Assembly (NCBI RefSeq): GCF_022829515.1
Contig: NZ_JAKSYL010000122.1
Location: 1-64,000 of the forward strand
From: Methylobacterium sp. J-048
GTDB lineage: Bacteria; Pseudomonadota; Alphaproteobacteria; Rhizobiales; Beijerinckiaceae
Direction: 5' to 3'
DNA length: 64,000 bases
Positions 45,867 to 54,764 of the stretch are shown here, one piece after another. The position numbers and the translations under genes were made by a program. The notes under the pieces were generated by a model. It did no database searches. It was not told the DNA's origin and saw only the letters and a list, made by a program, of their open reading frames with translations. Position 1 is the first letter of the stretch. Each line of letters opens with the position of its first letter.

Positions 45867-46829
45867 TTAGCCCTGGATGCCGCCCGCGCTCGCCGCGTCC
45901 AAACGAGCGATCGCGTCCGCCGAAAGCTGCAGATCGGCAGCGCCGAGCAGATCGTCGAGCTGCGCCACCGAGGTCGCGCTGGCGATCGGCGCGGTGATGC
46001 CCGGGCGCGCGATGATCCAGGCGAGCGCCACCTGGGCCTGCGTCGCGCCGTATTCGCGAGCGACCGACTCGAGCACGTCGAGCAGCGCGAGGCCGCGCGG
46101 GGTCAGGTACTTGCCGACCCGGTTCTCCCGGGCCCGGCCCGCCGCATCCTGCGCGGACCGGTATTTGCCGGTGAGGAAGCCCGCGGCCAGGGAGAAATAG
46201 CCGATCACCCCGATCTCTTCCGCTCGGCACAGCGGTTCGAGTTCGGCCTCGTAGCCGCGCTCGGCGAGGCTGTAATCCGGTTGGAGGCACTCGTAGCGCG
46301 GCAGGCCGGAACCGGCCGAGACCGCTAGCGCCTCGCCGAGCCGCTTGGCGTCGTAATTCGAGGCGCCGATCGCCCGGACCTTGCCGGCGGCGATCAGGCG
46401 CTCGTAGGCGCGCAGGGTCTCCTCCAGGGGCACGTCGGCATCGTCAGTGTGCGACTGGTAGAGGTCGATCCGGTCGGTCCGGAGCCGGCGCAGGGACGCC
46501 TCGCAGGCCTGCTCGATGTGCTTGGCCGAGAGACCCTTGCCGGCATCCCTCATATCCATGCCGACCTTAGTGGCCAGCACGATTTTTTCCCGGGCACCGG
46601 GTCGGGGTGCGAACCATGTCCCGATCACCGTCTCGGATTCGCCGCCCTGATGGCCGGGCGCCCAGCGGGAATAGACGTCGGCGGTGTCGACGAAGTCGAA
46701 GCCGCGCTCGACGAACCGGTCGAGGATCGCGAAGGAGGTCGCCTCGTCCGCGGTCCAGCCGAAGACGTTGCCGCCGAGGCAGAAGGGCGCGACCCGGAGG
46801 TCGGAGCGGCCGATGCGGCGCGTGTCCAT
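45867..46829 (-). CDS. Aldo/keto reductase
   Basis: The 320-residue TIM-barrel protein has MDTRRIGRSDLRVAPFCLGG, FDFVDTADVY (catalytic Asp and Tyr), LATKVG (Lys), IDLYQSHTDD (His) and VALAWIIARPGITAPIASAT for NADPH binding. It is closest to the YajO/Tas-type group. The start is 4 bases after the stop of the MBL hydrolase gene, so the two are probably cotranscribed. The substrate is unknown. A longer in-frame start at 46892 would overlap the neighbour and is rejected. Confidence 0.88.
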   Translation of the reverse strand: MDTRRIGRSDLRVAPFCLGGNVFGWTADEATSFAILDRFVERGFDFVDTADVYSRWAPGHQGGESETVIGTWFAPRPGAREKIVLATKVGMDMRDAGKGLSAKHIEQACEASLRRLRTDRIDLYQSHTDDADVPLEETLRAYERLIAAGKVRAIGASNYDAKRLGEALAVSAGSGLPRYECLQPDYSLAERGYEAELEPLCRAEEIGVIGYFSLAAGFLTGKYRSAQDAAGRARENRVGKYLTPRGLALLDVLESVAREYGATQAQVALAWIIARPGITAPIASATSVAQLDDLLGAADLQLSADAIARLDAASAGGIQG

Positions 46830-46833
46830 GATG

Positions 46834-47478
46834 TCAGCCCTGGAGGAAGGGGTTGGAGACGCGCTCTTCGCCGAGCGTGCCGGTCGGCCCATGGCCGGGA
46901 ATGAACGAGATGTCGTCGCCCAAAGGCAGGACCTTCTCCTTGATCGCCCGGATCAGCTGGTCGTGGTTGCCGCCGGGCAGGTCGGTGCGGCCGACCGAGC
47001 CCTTGAACACCACGTCGCCGACCAGCGCGAAGCGGGCGTCCCGGCTCACGAACACGACGCTGCCGGGCGAGTGGCCCGGGCAGTGGAGGATGTCGAAGCC
47101 GAGGTCGCCCACCGTGACGGCGTCGCCGTCGTCGAGCCAGCGGTCCGGGGTCACGGATCGAGCCTCGCCCAGCCCGTAATTGGCCGCCGTCGCGGGCAGG
47201 GAATCGAGCAGGAACTTGTCGGCGAGGTGCGGTCCCTCGATCGGTACGCCGAGGCGCTCGCGCAGCTCGTCGGCGCCGGCGGCGTGGTCGACATGGCCGT
47301 GGGTCAGCAGGATCTTTTCCACCCGTACGCCCTGCTCCCGGATCGCGGCCTCGATCCGGTCGAGGTCGCCCCCGGGATCGACCACCGCACCGACCTTGGT
47401 GGCGTCGTCCCAGATCAGCGTGCAGTTCTGCTGGAAGGGCGTGACCGGGATGATCCCGGCGCGGGGCGTTCCTGGCAT
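46834..47478 (-). CDS. MBL-fold metallohydrolase (YcbL/glyoxalase II-like)
   Basis: The 214-residue protein has the metal motif LLTHGHVDHAAGADELRER (HxHxDH), later ligands in LHCPGHSPGSVVF and LVGDVVFKGSVGRTDLPGGN, and a final HGPTGTLGEER. This matches the short YcbL group of glyoxalase II-like enzymes, which hydrolyse thioesters such as S-lactoylglutathione. Pairing with an aldo/keto reductase fits detoxification of methylglyoxal, an inference from context. Confidence 0.88.
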   Translation of the reverse strand: MPGTPRAGIIPVTPFQQNCTLIWDDATKVGAVVDPGGDLDRIEAAIREQGVRVEKILLTHGHVDHAAGADELRERLGVPIEGPHLADKFLLDSLPATAANYGLGEARSVTPDRWLDDGDAVTVGDLGFDILHCPGHSPGSVVFVSRDARFALVGDVVFKGSVGRTDLPGGNHDQLIRAIKEKVLPLGDDISFIPGHGPTGTLGEERVSNPFLQG

Positions 47479-47520
47479 GGGGTTCCGCGGGTTGGCTGCG
47501 CCGCCGTCGGCGCTCTCGGT

Positions 47521-47541
47521 CCGGTTCTAGCGCAGAACCGG
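47521..47541. terminator. Hairpin between the 131-residue protein gene and the MBL hydrolase gene
   Basis: CCGGTTCT and AGAACCGG are perfect 8-base arms around AGCGC. It lies after the stop of the minus-strand gene at 47564 and 43 bases before the MBL start, so it may end one transcript or act as an operator. No T run follows. Confidence 0.45.
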
Positions 47542-47563
47542 CCCGGCGGCACCCTGCCGCCGC

Positions 47564-47953
47564 TCAGGCGGATCCGTCCTTCGGCCGCCGCAGCCTGTCG
47601 TGGAGCGCCAGCATCTCGGCCATGCCGAGCGACCGGCTGCTCCAGCGCGTCTCGGCGGTGTTCACTTTCGTGAATCGGTCATGGGACCGGCCGCCATAGG
47701 CGCCGAAGATCGCCGATCCCGCTTCGGTCGCCCCATCGTCCGAAGGGGCGGACGATGCCTCCGGGCGGTCGATCCGGTACGACGGCGCCGTCGCCTTGCC
47801 GGTGACCCCGATCCGGACCCAGGCGTCGCCGTAATGCTTCTGGCACATCCGCATGGTGACCAGCACCTGGCGGAGATAGCCCTCGGGATCTTCGAGGTTT
47901 TCCAGCACGTCCGCGATCGTCGCGTCCGACGGGTAATGTTTCGACCGAACCAT
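47564..47953 (-). CDS. Hypothetical protein, no recognised family
   Basis: The start chosen (MVRSKHYPSDATIADVLENL) is 6 bases after GCGAGG and gives 129 residues. The N-terminal 60 residues look like a small helical domain (EDPEGYLRQVLVTMRMCQKH). The C-terminal half is polar and ends with SLGMAEMLALHDRLRRPKDG. There is no signal peptide or membrane segment. Codon composition matches the neighbours, which supports a real gene. Its function is unknown. Confidence 0.55.
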   Translation of the reverse strand: MVRSKHYPSDATIADVLENLEDPEGYLRQVLVTMRMCQKHYGDAWVRIGVTGKATAPSYRIDRPEASSAPSDDGATEAGSAIFGAYGGRSHDRFTKVNTAETRWSSRSLGMAEMLALHDRLRRPKDGSA

Positions 47954-48016
47954 GTGCATCCTCGCTCCGGGCCGAGCCTTACCGCGCCGGCCGGGTCAGA
48001 GCGAGGCGCTATCCCC

Positions 48017-49684
48017 TCAGCCCGGGGTCCGCTTGAGCAGAGCGTCGAGGCCGCCGACCCGGTACCAATGGTAGCCGTAGCCCTCCAGGAACAGGCAGTG
48101 CTCGCCCTCGGGGCCGGCCTGGCTGCGCGTTCCGGTGAGCACGTCGACCAGGATGTCGTGCTCCGGATCGGTTTCACCCGAGCGGAGCGCGATTTCCGCG
48201 GGTTCCGGCGCGAGGTTGTGCACGCACAGGACGGCGTTGCCGCGCCATGCGTAGCGCAGGGCCAGGACCGAGTTCTTGCCGGTCGGCACCGCGGTCACGT
48301 CGCCCCAGCCGATCTCGGGGGCTTCCTTGCGCTGGCGGATCAGGCTCTGCATCCAGTTCAGCAGCGAGCCCGGGTCGTGGCGCTGGTCGGCGACGTTGAC
48401 ATGGGCGTAGCTGTAGGGGCCGTGGTCGATCGGCGGCAGCACCGTGCGCTCGGCCTTGGTGAAGCCGCCCTGGTGCTCCGCGGTCCACTGCATCGGCGTG
48501 CGGGCGCAGTCCCGCTCCTTGAGCGTAAGGTCGTCGCCCATGCCGATCTCGTCGCCGTAGCGCAGCACCGGCGTCCCCGGCAGCGTGAACATCAGCGAGT
48601 AGGCGAGCCGGATCCGGCGCGGATCACCGGCCAGCATCGGGGCGAAGCGGCGGCGGATGCCGCGGTCGTAGAGCTGCATCCGCTTCTCGGGGCCGAACGC
48701 GGCGAACACCGCCTGCCGCTGCGTCTCGGTGAGCCGGCCGAGGTCCAATTCGTCGTGGTTGCGCAGGAAGATGCCCCACTGGCACGAAAGCGGCCGAGGC
48801 TTGGTCCGCTCGATCGCCTTCACCAGCGGGCGGGCATCGTGTGCCGCCAGGGCGTAGAAGGTCGATTGGTTGACCTGGAAGTTGAACATCATGTGCATGC
48901 GGTCGGCATCGTCGCCGAAATAGTCGAGATCCTGCTTCGGCAGGATGTTGGCCTCGGCCAGGATGATCGCGTCGCCCTTGCGCCATTGCAGGAACTCGCG
49001 GAAGTCGCGCAGCATGTCGAACTGCTCCCGCGGCTTGCCGCCGACATCGGCGCCCTTCTCGGCGATGACGAACGGCACCGCATCCATGCGGAAGCCCGAG
49101 ACGCCGAGCTCGATCCAGAAGCCCATGATCTTCAGGATCTCGGCCAGCACCTCGGGATTGGCGGTGTTGAGATCGGGCTGGAAGTCGAAGAACCGGTGGA
49201 AATACCACGCGCCGGCCTTCTCGTCGTAGGTCCAGGTCGTCTCCTGCACCCCGGGGAAGACCATGCCCTCGTCGGTTGTGGCCGGGCGCTCCTTCGACCA
49301 GACGTACCAGTCGCGGTAGGGCGAATTCGGGTCGGAGCGGGCCGACTGGAACCAGCGGTGCTTGTCCGAGGTGTGGTTGACCACGAGGTCGATCAGCACC
49401 CGCAGGCCCCGCTGCTTGGCCGCGTGCGCGAAGGCGACGAAATCGCCGAGCGAGCCGTAATCGGGATCGACCCCGTAATAGTCTGAGATGTCGTAGCCGC
49501 CGTCGCGCTTGGGCGAGGGCTGGAACGGCATCAGCCAGATCGCGGTGGCGCCCAGGCCCTGGATGTAGTCGAGCCGCCGTTCCAGCCCGGCGAAGTCGCC
49601 GATACCGTCGCCGTTGGCATCCATGAAGGTGCCGACCGACAGGCAGTAGATGACCGCGTTCTTGTACCAGAGATCGGTGATCAT
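48017..49684 (-). CDS. treS: GH13 alpha-amylase family enzyme, trehalose synthase-like
   Basis: The 555-residue protein has the four GH13 regions: VLIDLVVNHTSDKHRWFQ, GFRMDAVPFV with the nucleophile Asp, ILAEANILPKQ with the acid Glu, and FLRNHDELDL with the transition-state Asp. WYKNAVIYCLSVGTFMDANG at the N-terminus and the ERDCARTPMQWT block match trehalose synthase (maltose alpha-D-glucosyltransferase). It interconverts maltose and trehalose for osmoprotection or toward GlgE glucan synthesis. No maltokinase or glgE is adjacent. A related glucosidase activity is possible. Confidence 0.82.
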   Translation of the reverse strand: MITDLWYKNAVIYCLSVGTFMDANGDGIGDFAGLERRLDYIQGLGATAIWLMPFQPSPKRDGGYDISDYYGVDPDYGSLGDFVAFAHAAKQRGLRVLIDLVVNHTSDKHRWFQSARSDPNSPYRDWYVWSKERPATTDEGMVFPGVQETTWTYDEKAGAWYFHRFFDFQPDLNTANPEVLAEILKIMGFWIELGVSGFRMDAVPFVIAEKGADVGGKPREQFDMLRDFREFLQWRKGDAIILAEANILPKQDLDYFGDDADRMHMMFNFQVNQSTFYALAAHDARPLVKAIERTKPRPLSCQWGIFLRNHDELDLGRLTETQRQAVFAAFGPEKRMQLYDRGIRRRFAPMLAGDPRRIRLAYSLMFTLPGTPVLRYGDEIGMGDDLTLKERDCARTPMQWTAEHQGGFTKAERTVLPPIDHGPYSYAHVNVADQRHDPGSLLNWMQSLIRQRKEAPEIGWGDVTAVPTGKNSVLALRYAWRGNAVLCVHNLAPEPAEIALRSGETDPEHDILVDVLTGTRSQAGPEGEHCLFLEGYGYHWYRVGGLDALLKRTPG

Positions 49685-49800
49685 GCCGGTCCTCGCCAGA
49701 CGTGCCGAGAAGCGCCGTGCGGCCGTCAGGACCGGCTGCGCCGGCGACCCTACGGTGACCCGCGGGATTTGGTTCCGCCTTGTTGCAGGGCTTGTGCCGG

Positions 49801-50121
49801 CTACTTGCGCGAATGATCCATGTAGGCGCGCAGCACGGCGTTGATCTTGGTCTGGTAACCGCGCCCCTGATCCTTGAAGAAGGCCAGAACATCGGCATCG
49901 AGCCGCATGGTCATCGTCTTCTTGCGCGACTCGGGGTGGAAGACGGCCTTGCTCCAGTCGATCGTCGTTTCGGCCTCGTCGGCATCGTTCGCGACGGCAG
50001 CTTCGACGTCGGCATCGCTCAGCGCCTTCACGGCGTCCCAGTCGCTCTCGCTCGCGCCGCGCTCAATCATCGCTGTCAGGTCCGCCGACGCATGCCTGAC
50101 TGTACGCCTGTCTTTCTTCAC
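49801..50121 (-). CDS. brnA: BrnA-family antitoxin
   Basis: The 106-residue protein has the BrnA C-terminal ribbon-helix-helix: KKTMTMRLDADVLAFFKDQG and RGYQTKINAVLRAYMDHSRK. BrnA binds BrnT and represses the operon. The N-terminal acidic part (DWDAVKALSDADVEAAVAND) also fits the family. The GTG start overlaps the stop of the upstream brnT by four bases, the usual brnT-brnA arrangement. The gene appears intact. Confidence 0.85.
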   Translation of the reverse strand: MKKDRRTVRHASADLTAMIERGASESDWDAVKALSDADVEAAVANDADEAETTIDWSKAVFHPESRKKTMTMRLDADVLAFFKDQGRGYQTKINAVLRAYMDHSRK

Positions 50122-50363
50122 GCCGCGCCCTCCTGAACGAGATCAACCGCCGCCTGCCCTCGCGCCAAGTTTAGATCAGGGTTCCAGACCAGGGTGACGT
50201 GCACCTCACCCAGGAGCCCGACCGTGACGTGGCGCGCCTCGTCCCGGAAGGCCGCCGGACCTTCGAGCCGCGGGCGGCCATCGAACAAGGCGACGGCATC
50301 CCGGAAGTCGAGGCGATGCTTGTCCAACTTCGTTCGGCGCTTGGCCTCGTCCCACTCGAACAT
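50118..50363 (-). CDS. brnT: BrnT-family toxin, probably C-terminally truncated
   Basis: The first 58 residues follow BrnT, a RelE-fold ribonuclease: MFEWDEAKRRTKLDKHRLDF, RDAVALFDGRPRLE and DEARHVTVGLLGEVHVTLVW. After VW the usual ending with an I-R-x-I-S-x-R-x-A-x-x-x-E block is missing and replaced by NPDLNLARGQAAVDLVQEGA. Other frames over this segment reach stops almost at once and do not restore the motif. The 81-residue length is about 10-15 short. The toxin may be inactive while the antitoxin is kept. Confidence 0.7.
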   Translation of the reverse strand: MFEWDEAKRRTKLDKHRLDFRDAVALFDGRPRLEGPAAFRDEARHVTVGLLGEVHVTLVWNPDLNLARGQAAVDLVQEGAA

Positions 50364-50536
50364 GGCCAGCCGCTCCCTGGTGTCAATACATCATGTCAAT
50401 ACGTCCTGTGCCGAGGCTTGCGGGCGGCGGCACGCCGGCCGGCGTTTCCTTAAATCAGCCGCGTTGTGCACGCCCAGTTCAGCTGCGCACCCGGAGGGTC
50501 CGCACCCGCTCCACCGCCCCGTCGAATCCGGACCGC

Positions 50537-53500
50537 ATGAACGCCATCCTGATCAAGCTGTTCGCGACGGCCCTGACGCTGAGTCAGGTCACGACGCGGC
50601 CGGACGCGGTGCGGACCCAGTTCGATCCGTTCACCGACCAGGCCGAGGTCGTGCGCCTGTTGCGCGACGGCTGCGCCCACATGCGCAAGGCGTTCGACAT
50701 CGAGGATATCAATCTCGACGAATTGATCACCACCGCCATGGAGGATCCGACGAGCGTCGCCGGCCCGGGGGCGCCGAAGATCCTGCACGGGCTCAACCTC
50801 GACGAGCTGAACACCAGCTACAAACAGTTCTGCAAGGGCGAGAATCCGGCGATCTCGCCGTTCAATGCCCGCGAGGTCATCGAGTTCTACGACAACGCCA
50901 CCAAGGACCTGCCCACCGCCGAGGCGCTGCGGGACAAGGTCCTGCCCGGCATGACCCGGATCCTCGACGGATCGGGCAAGCCCTTCGCCGAGACCTTCGA
51001 GCCGAACGGCCGCCGCCTCGTGGTGCCGATCACCACGGTGCCGAACCTGGTGCAGAAGGCGTTCATCGCGGCGGAAGACAAGCGCTTCGAAAGCCACCAC
51101 GGCATCGACGAGCGCGGCGTGATCCGCGCCTTCATCGGCAACCTCGCCTCGCCCGGCCGCCCGGCCGGCGGCTCGACCATCACCCAGCAGGTGGTGAAGA
51201 ACCTCTCGGTGGGCGACGACGTCACCTACGAGCGCAAGATCCGCGAGATGATCGTGGCGGCGCGCCTGGAGCGGATCCTGACGAAGCCGCAGATCCTCGG
51301 GCTCTACCTCAACGGCATCTATCTCGGCCGCGGCGCCTACGGCATCGAGATGGCGGCGCAGAGCTATTTCGGCAAATCGGTCGGCCAGCTGACCCTGCCG
51401 GAGGCGGCCCTCCTCGCCGGCATGCCCAAGGGGCCGAACTTCTACAGCCCCGACAAGTACCCCGAGCGGGCGCGCGAGCGGCGCGCCTACGTGCTCGCCC
51501 GCCTCAAGGAAGAGGGCACGATCACCGAGGCCGAGATGAACGCGGCGGTGAACGCCGATCTCGGGCTGAAGCCGGTCGACGCGACCCGGCGCGATTCCGG
51601 GTTCTACGTCGTGGACTATCTGAACCGGGAGGCGCGCACCTTCGCGGGCGTGGATTCGCTCACCGCCGGCTCGTTCACGGTGCGCTCGACCATCAATGCC
51701 GGGCTCCAGCGCGCCGTCGAGGCGGCGTTGCAGGACGGGCTCGCCACTTACGAGCGCGGGACCGGCCGGCAGAGCTATACCGGTCCCGAACTCAACCTCG
51801 CCGACAGCATCCGCCGCATCCAGGCGGCGACGCCGGCGCCGGAAGGCTCGGTCCAGACCGCGCCCGGTGTGACCGGTGCACGGGCGGAGGCCGCCAAGGA
51901 GGCGGCCAAGCCAGAGACGAAGCCGGAGTCGAAGGCGTCCCGACCCAAGGTCGCGGCCGCTCCGCAGGCCAAGCCGGTCTGGCTGCGGGCCCTCGAGAGT
52001 TCCCGGCCAACCCTGTACGACGTGCACTGGCCGGTCGCGGTGGTGCTGGAGGCCGGCCGCGGCCCCGTGAAGGTCGGCCTGGCCGACGGCCGGACCGCCA
52101 TCCTCGACCCGGGCATCGCCCGCAACCGCCTGCAGCTCTACGACGTGGTGCGGGTGAAGCTGACGGAGGCGCGCGGCGCGCCCCGGGCGCAGCTCCGGGT
52201 CCGGCCCACCGTGCAAGGCGCCGCCCTGGTGGTGGAGAACCAGACCGGGCGCATCCTGGCGATGGCCGGGGGATTCTCCTATCCGGTCAGCCAGCTCAAC
52301 CGGGTCACCCAGGCCGTGCGCCAGCCCGGCTCGACCCTGAAGCCGCTGACCTACCTCGCCGCGCTGAATGCCGGGCTCCAGCCCAACACCCTGGTGCTCG
52401 ATTCGGCCGTCACCCTGCCGCCGATCAGCGGATCCGGAGAATCCTGGTCGCCGAAGAACTACGAGGGCGGCGGCTCCGGCCCCACGACGCTGCGACGGGG
52501 CCTCGAATTCTCCAAAAATCTCGTCACCGCCCGGCTGCTTCAGGGTGGTATCGCCCCGAAGGCGCCCGCCAGTCTGAAGCGGGTCTGCGACATCGCCCTC
52601 GAAGCGCAGATCTACGCCGAGTGCGAGCCCTATTACCCGTTCGTGCTCGGCGCCCAGCCGGTGCGGATGCTCGACCTCGCCGGCTTCTACGCGGCGGTCG
52701 CCAACGAGGGCGCCCGCCCGGCCTCCTACGCGCTCGAATCGGTGGAGCGGGACGGCAAGGCGCTCTACACCCACGCCCCCCGCGAGCCGGTGCGGATCGG
52801 CTCGGCCGACCGGGTCGCGTTCTACCAGCTCAAGACCATGCTGCAGGGCGTGACCCAGCACGGCACCGCGGCGGCGCTGTCCAAGGTATCGGCCTACGTC
52901 GCCGGCAAGACCGGCACCTCCGAGAACGAGAACGACGCTTGGTTCGCGGGCTTCACCAACGAGATCACCGTGGTGGTCTGGGTCGGCTACGACAACGCCG
53001 ACGGCAGCCGCAAGACGTTGGGCCGCGGCCAGACCGGCGGCCATGTCTCGGTGCCGATCGCCTCCAGCATCCTGCAGGCCGCCTGGGCCAACGGCGTCCC
53101 GAAGACGCCGCTGCGCGGCCCCTCCTCCGAGGCGCGCCCGTTCATCGCCGACCTGCCGATCGATCCGCATAGCGGCCAGCGGGTCGCGGGCGGCGGTTTC
53201 ATCGAGCATTTCCGCACGAGCGGCGACGGCAAAATGGCCGACACGCAGTTCCGCCTGGTTCCGCGCGAGACCCTCTACGCGATGCGGCCCGATGCCGAGG
53301 ACGGCGACCTCACCGGCGGCGAGGACGGGGCCAGCGTCGCGGGCGATGTCGAGGGCACCATGACCGGCGAGCGCGCCGCGCCCGATCCCCTCGACCCGTT
53401 CGGCGAGCGCCAGAGACCGCGCAGCCGCCGTGCGCAGGGCGATCTGGATTCCTACGGCCAGGACGCCTACAGGCCCTGGCCCGGCCAGACCGCGCGCTCG

Positions 53501-53578
53501 CCCTTCGGCGACGAGGACGCGCGCCGGCCGCGCCGCCGGGACCCGGATTACCTGTTCGGCGAAGACCCGGGCTACTGA
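50537..53578 (+). CDS. Class A penicillin-binding protein (PBP1A-type)
   Basis: The 1013-residue protein has a GT51 glycosyltransferase domain (about 150-345) with catalytic Glu in AAEDKRFESHHGID, GGSTITQQVVKNL and LYLNGIYLGRGAYGIEMAAQ. Its transpeptidase domain (about 560-870) has STLK (about 597), SKN (about 657) and KTGTS (about 789). A Pro/Lys/Ala-rich insert of about 50 residues (near 460-510) and a long acidic/basic tail are unusual. The N-terminal anchor is weak: MNAILIKLFATALTLSQ is the only hydrophobic stretch, followed by about 130 residues before the GT domain. It builds and crosslinks peptidoglycan. The upstream in-frame start at 50393 is less likely. Confidence 0.9.
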   Translation: MNAILIKLFATALTLSQVTTRPDAVRTQFDPFTDQAEVVRLLRDGCAHMRKAFDIEDINLDELITTAMEDPTSVAGPGAPKILHGLNLDELNTSYKQFCKGENPAISPFNAREVIEFYDNATKDLPTAEALRDKVLPGMTRILDGSGKPFAETFEPNGRRLVVPITTVPNLVQKAFIAAEDKRFESHHGIDERGVIRAFIGNLASPGRPAGGSTITQQVVKNLSVGDDVTYERKIREMIVAARLERILTKPQILGLYLNGIYLGRGAYGIEMAAQSYFGKSVGQLTLPEAALLAGMPKGPNFYSPDKYPERARERRAYVLARLKEEGTITEAEMNAAVNADLGLKPVDATRRDSGFYVVDYLNREARTFAGVDSLTAGSFTVRSTINAGLQRAVEAALQDGLATYERGTGRQSYTGPELNLADSIRRIQAATPAPEGSVQTAPGVTGARAEAAKEAAKPETKPESKASRPKVAAAPQAKPVWLRALESSRPTLYDVHWPVAVVLEAGRGPVKVGLADGRTAILDPGIARNRLQLYDVVRVKLTEARGAPRAQLRVRPTVQGAALVVENQTGRILAMAGGFSYPVSQLNRVTQAVRQPGSTLKPLTYLAALNAGLQPNTLVLDSAVTLPPISGSGESWSPKNYEGGGSGPTTLRRGLEFSKNLVTARLLQGGIAPKAPASLKRVCDIALEAQIYAECEPYYPFVLGAQPVRMLDLAGFYAAVANEGARPASYALESVERDGKALYTHAPREPVRIGSADRVAFYQLKTMLQGVTQHGTAAALSKVSAYVAGKTGTSENENDAWFAGFTNEITVVVWVGYDNADGSRKTLGRGQTGGHVSVPIASSILQAAWANGVPKTPLRGPSSEARPFIADLPIDPHSGQRVAGGGFIEHFRTSGDGKMADTQFRLVPRETLYAMRPDAEDGDLTGGEDGASVAGDVEGTMTGERAAPDPLDPFGERQRPRSRRAQGDLDSYGQDAYRPWPGQTARSPFGDEDARRPRRRDPDYLFGEDPGY

Positions 53579-53592
53579 CCGCCCCTCGATCG

Positions 53593-54651
53593 ATGAGACA
53601 TTCGTTGCGCACGCAGCTTCCTGCCGCCCTCGCCCTTGCCCTGACGGCCGCCCTCCCGGTCCACGCGCAGACGCCCGCCGCCAACACGGCGCCGGGCTCC
53701 GAGCGGATCAAGGAGGTTCCCTCGGTCACCGCCCTCGATCCGGCGACGCTGAAACCCGGGCAGGTTCTGTTCACGGATCACCGCGACAACCCGACGGCAC
53801 CCGAGAACGGGCTGATCCCGTACCTGGACTGGCTGAAGGCCCGCCCGAACGAGGCGGCGGTGCTGGCGCCCTTCCCCGGCTACAAGGAGCCGGACTACCC
53901 GGTAACGGTGAACGGCGTGACCAAGCCGCGTCACGAGACCCTGAAGGTCTACGTGGCGGAAGGGCGGTTCGTGGTCCCGCGGCCGGCGGAAGCGATCGAC
54001 CTCCAGGCCTTCGCCAATCTCGGCTTCGTCCAGACGATGGACCCGGCGATCAAGCACAAGGTGATTACAGCCGGTGAGGTGACGCCGAACAAGGACCCGG
54101 CGGCCGCCTTCGCCAAGCGCCCGGACCGGCCCTGGTGCGAGGGTGCCGGCGCCTGCATCGAATCGCGCTACGATCTCGAAGGCAAGCTGCCGCTGGGCGT
54201 GAAGCTCGCCAACAAGCTCGAAGAGGGCTCGGCGAAGAAGATCGCCGAATACGTCTCGTTCCAGAGCGAGCTGCGGGTGCTCGGCCCCGACCAGGGCGCA
54301 CCGCTCAAGGCGCTGACCAAGATCGACACCACGGTGACGGGCGGGCTCGAACAGACGATCTTCTGGGTCAACCAGATCCTGCGCTTCGGCAAGTTCTTGG
54401 CCGTGTTCCAGCCGATGCCGAACGACCCGACCAAGACCGTGGTGACCACCTACATGGCGCTGGCGATCAAGGCCGATGTGCTCGACCACAAGGCCGAATA
54501 TGCCCGGGTACCGGTGCTGAAGAACCTGCTGCCGGCCCAGGTGCTGATGGGCAATTCGAGCTTCAACACCGGCAATTCGATCAGCGCCGGCCTGCCGGTC
54601 TACGCCCGCAACCGCATCACGGCCTTCGCCGACGCGATCGCGAAGCGCTGA
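53593..54651 (+). CDS. Secreted protein of unknown function
   Basis: The 352-residue protein begins 14 bases after the PBP stop and has a signal peptide (MRHSLRTQLPAALALALTAA, cut near VHAQ). The mature part is mixed alpha/beta with conserved-looking blocks ENGLIPYLDWLKARPNEAAV, FANLGFVQTMDPAIKHKVIT and LMGNSSFNTGNSISAGLPVY. Two cysteines (PWCEGAGACIES) could form a disulfide. I do not recognise the family. Its position suggests cotranscription with the PBP and a periplasmic role. Confidence 0.7.
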   Translation: MRHSLRTQLPAALALALTAALPVHAQTPAANTAPGSERIKEVPSVTALDPATLKPGQVLFTDHRDNPTAPENGLIPYLDWLKARPNEAAVLAPFPGYKEPDYPVTVNGVTKPRHETLKVYVAEGRFVVPRPAEAIDLQAFANLGFVQTMDPAIKHKVITAGEVTPNKDPAAAFAKRPDRPWCEGAGACIESRYDLEGKLPLGVKLANKLEEGSAKKIAEYVSFQSELRVLGPDQGAPLKALTKIDTTVTGGLEQTIFWVNQILRFGKFLAVFQPMPNDPTKTVVTTYMALAIKADVLDHKAEYARVPVLKNLLPAQVLMGNSSFNTGNSISAGLPVYARNRITAFADAIAKR

Positions 54652-54660
54652 GCGGCTGGA

Positions 54661-54706
54661 GCATCGTCCCGAAAGGTGGTGGCCGGCTTTCGGAAGACGA
54701 CGATGC
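54661..54706. repeat. Palindromic intergenic element (46 bases)
   Basis: Outer arms GCATCGTC (54661-54668) and GACGATGC (54699-54706) and inner arms CCGAAAG (54669-54675) and CTTTCGG (54687-54693) form an interrupted cruciform. I associate sequences of this pattern with dispersed palindromic repeats in Rhizobiales, including Methylobacterium. It may also end transcription of the gene stopping at 54651. Confidence 0.6.
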
Positions 54707-54716
54707 ACAAGCAAAA

Positions 54717-54763
54717 CCCGAGCGCCGCGTCGTGGATCTATCATCCCGGACGCGGCGCTCGGG
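54717..54763 (-). terminator. Strong intrinsic terminator of the small lipoprotein gene
   Basis: CCCGAGCGCCGCGTC (54717-54731) and GACGCGGCGCTCGGG (54749-54763) are perfect 15-base arms with a 17-base loop. On the minus strand the stem begins one base after the stop codon and is followed by TTTTGC. This is the clearest rho-independent terminator in the window. Confidence 0.8.
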
Positions 54764-54764
54764 C

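Noticed and set aside
47600..49486. A 628-codon plus-strand frame
   Set aside because: It lies opposite the TreS-like gene and reads as His/Arg/Val-rich antisense.
50118..50180. A simple frameshift restoring the BrnT C-terminus
   Set aside because: Both other frames meet stop codons within a few codons, and neither encodes the conserved end.
50450..53209. A 919-codon minus-strand frame
   Set aside because: Antisense of the penicillin-binding protein gene.
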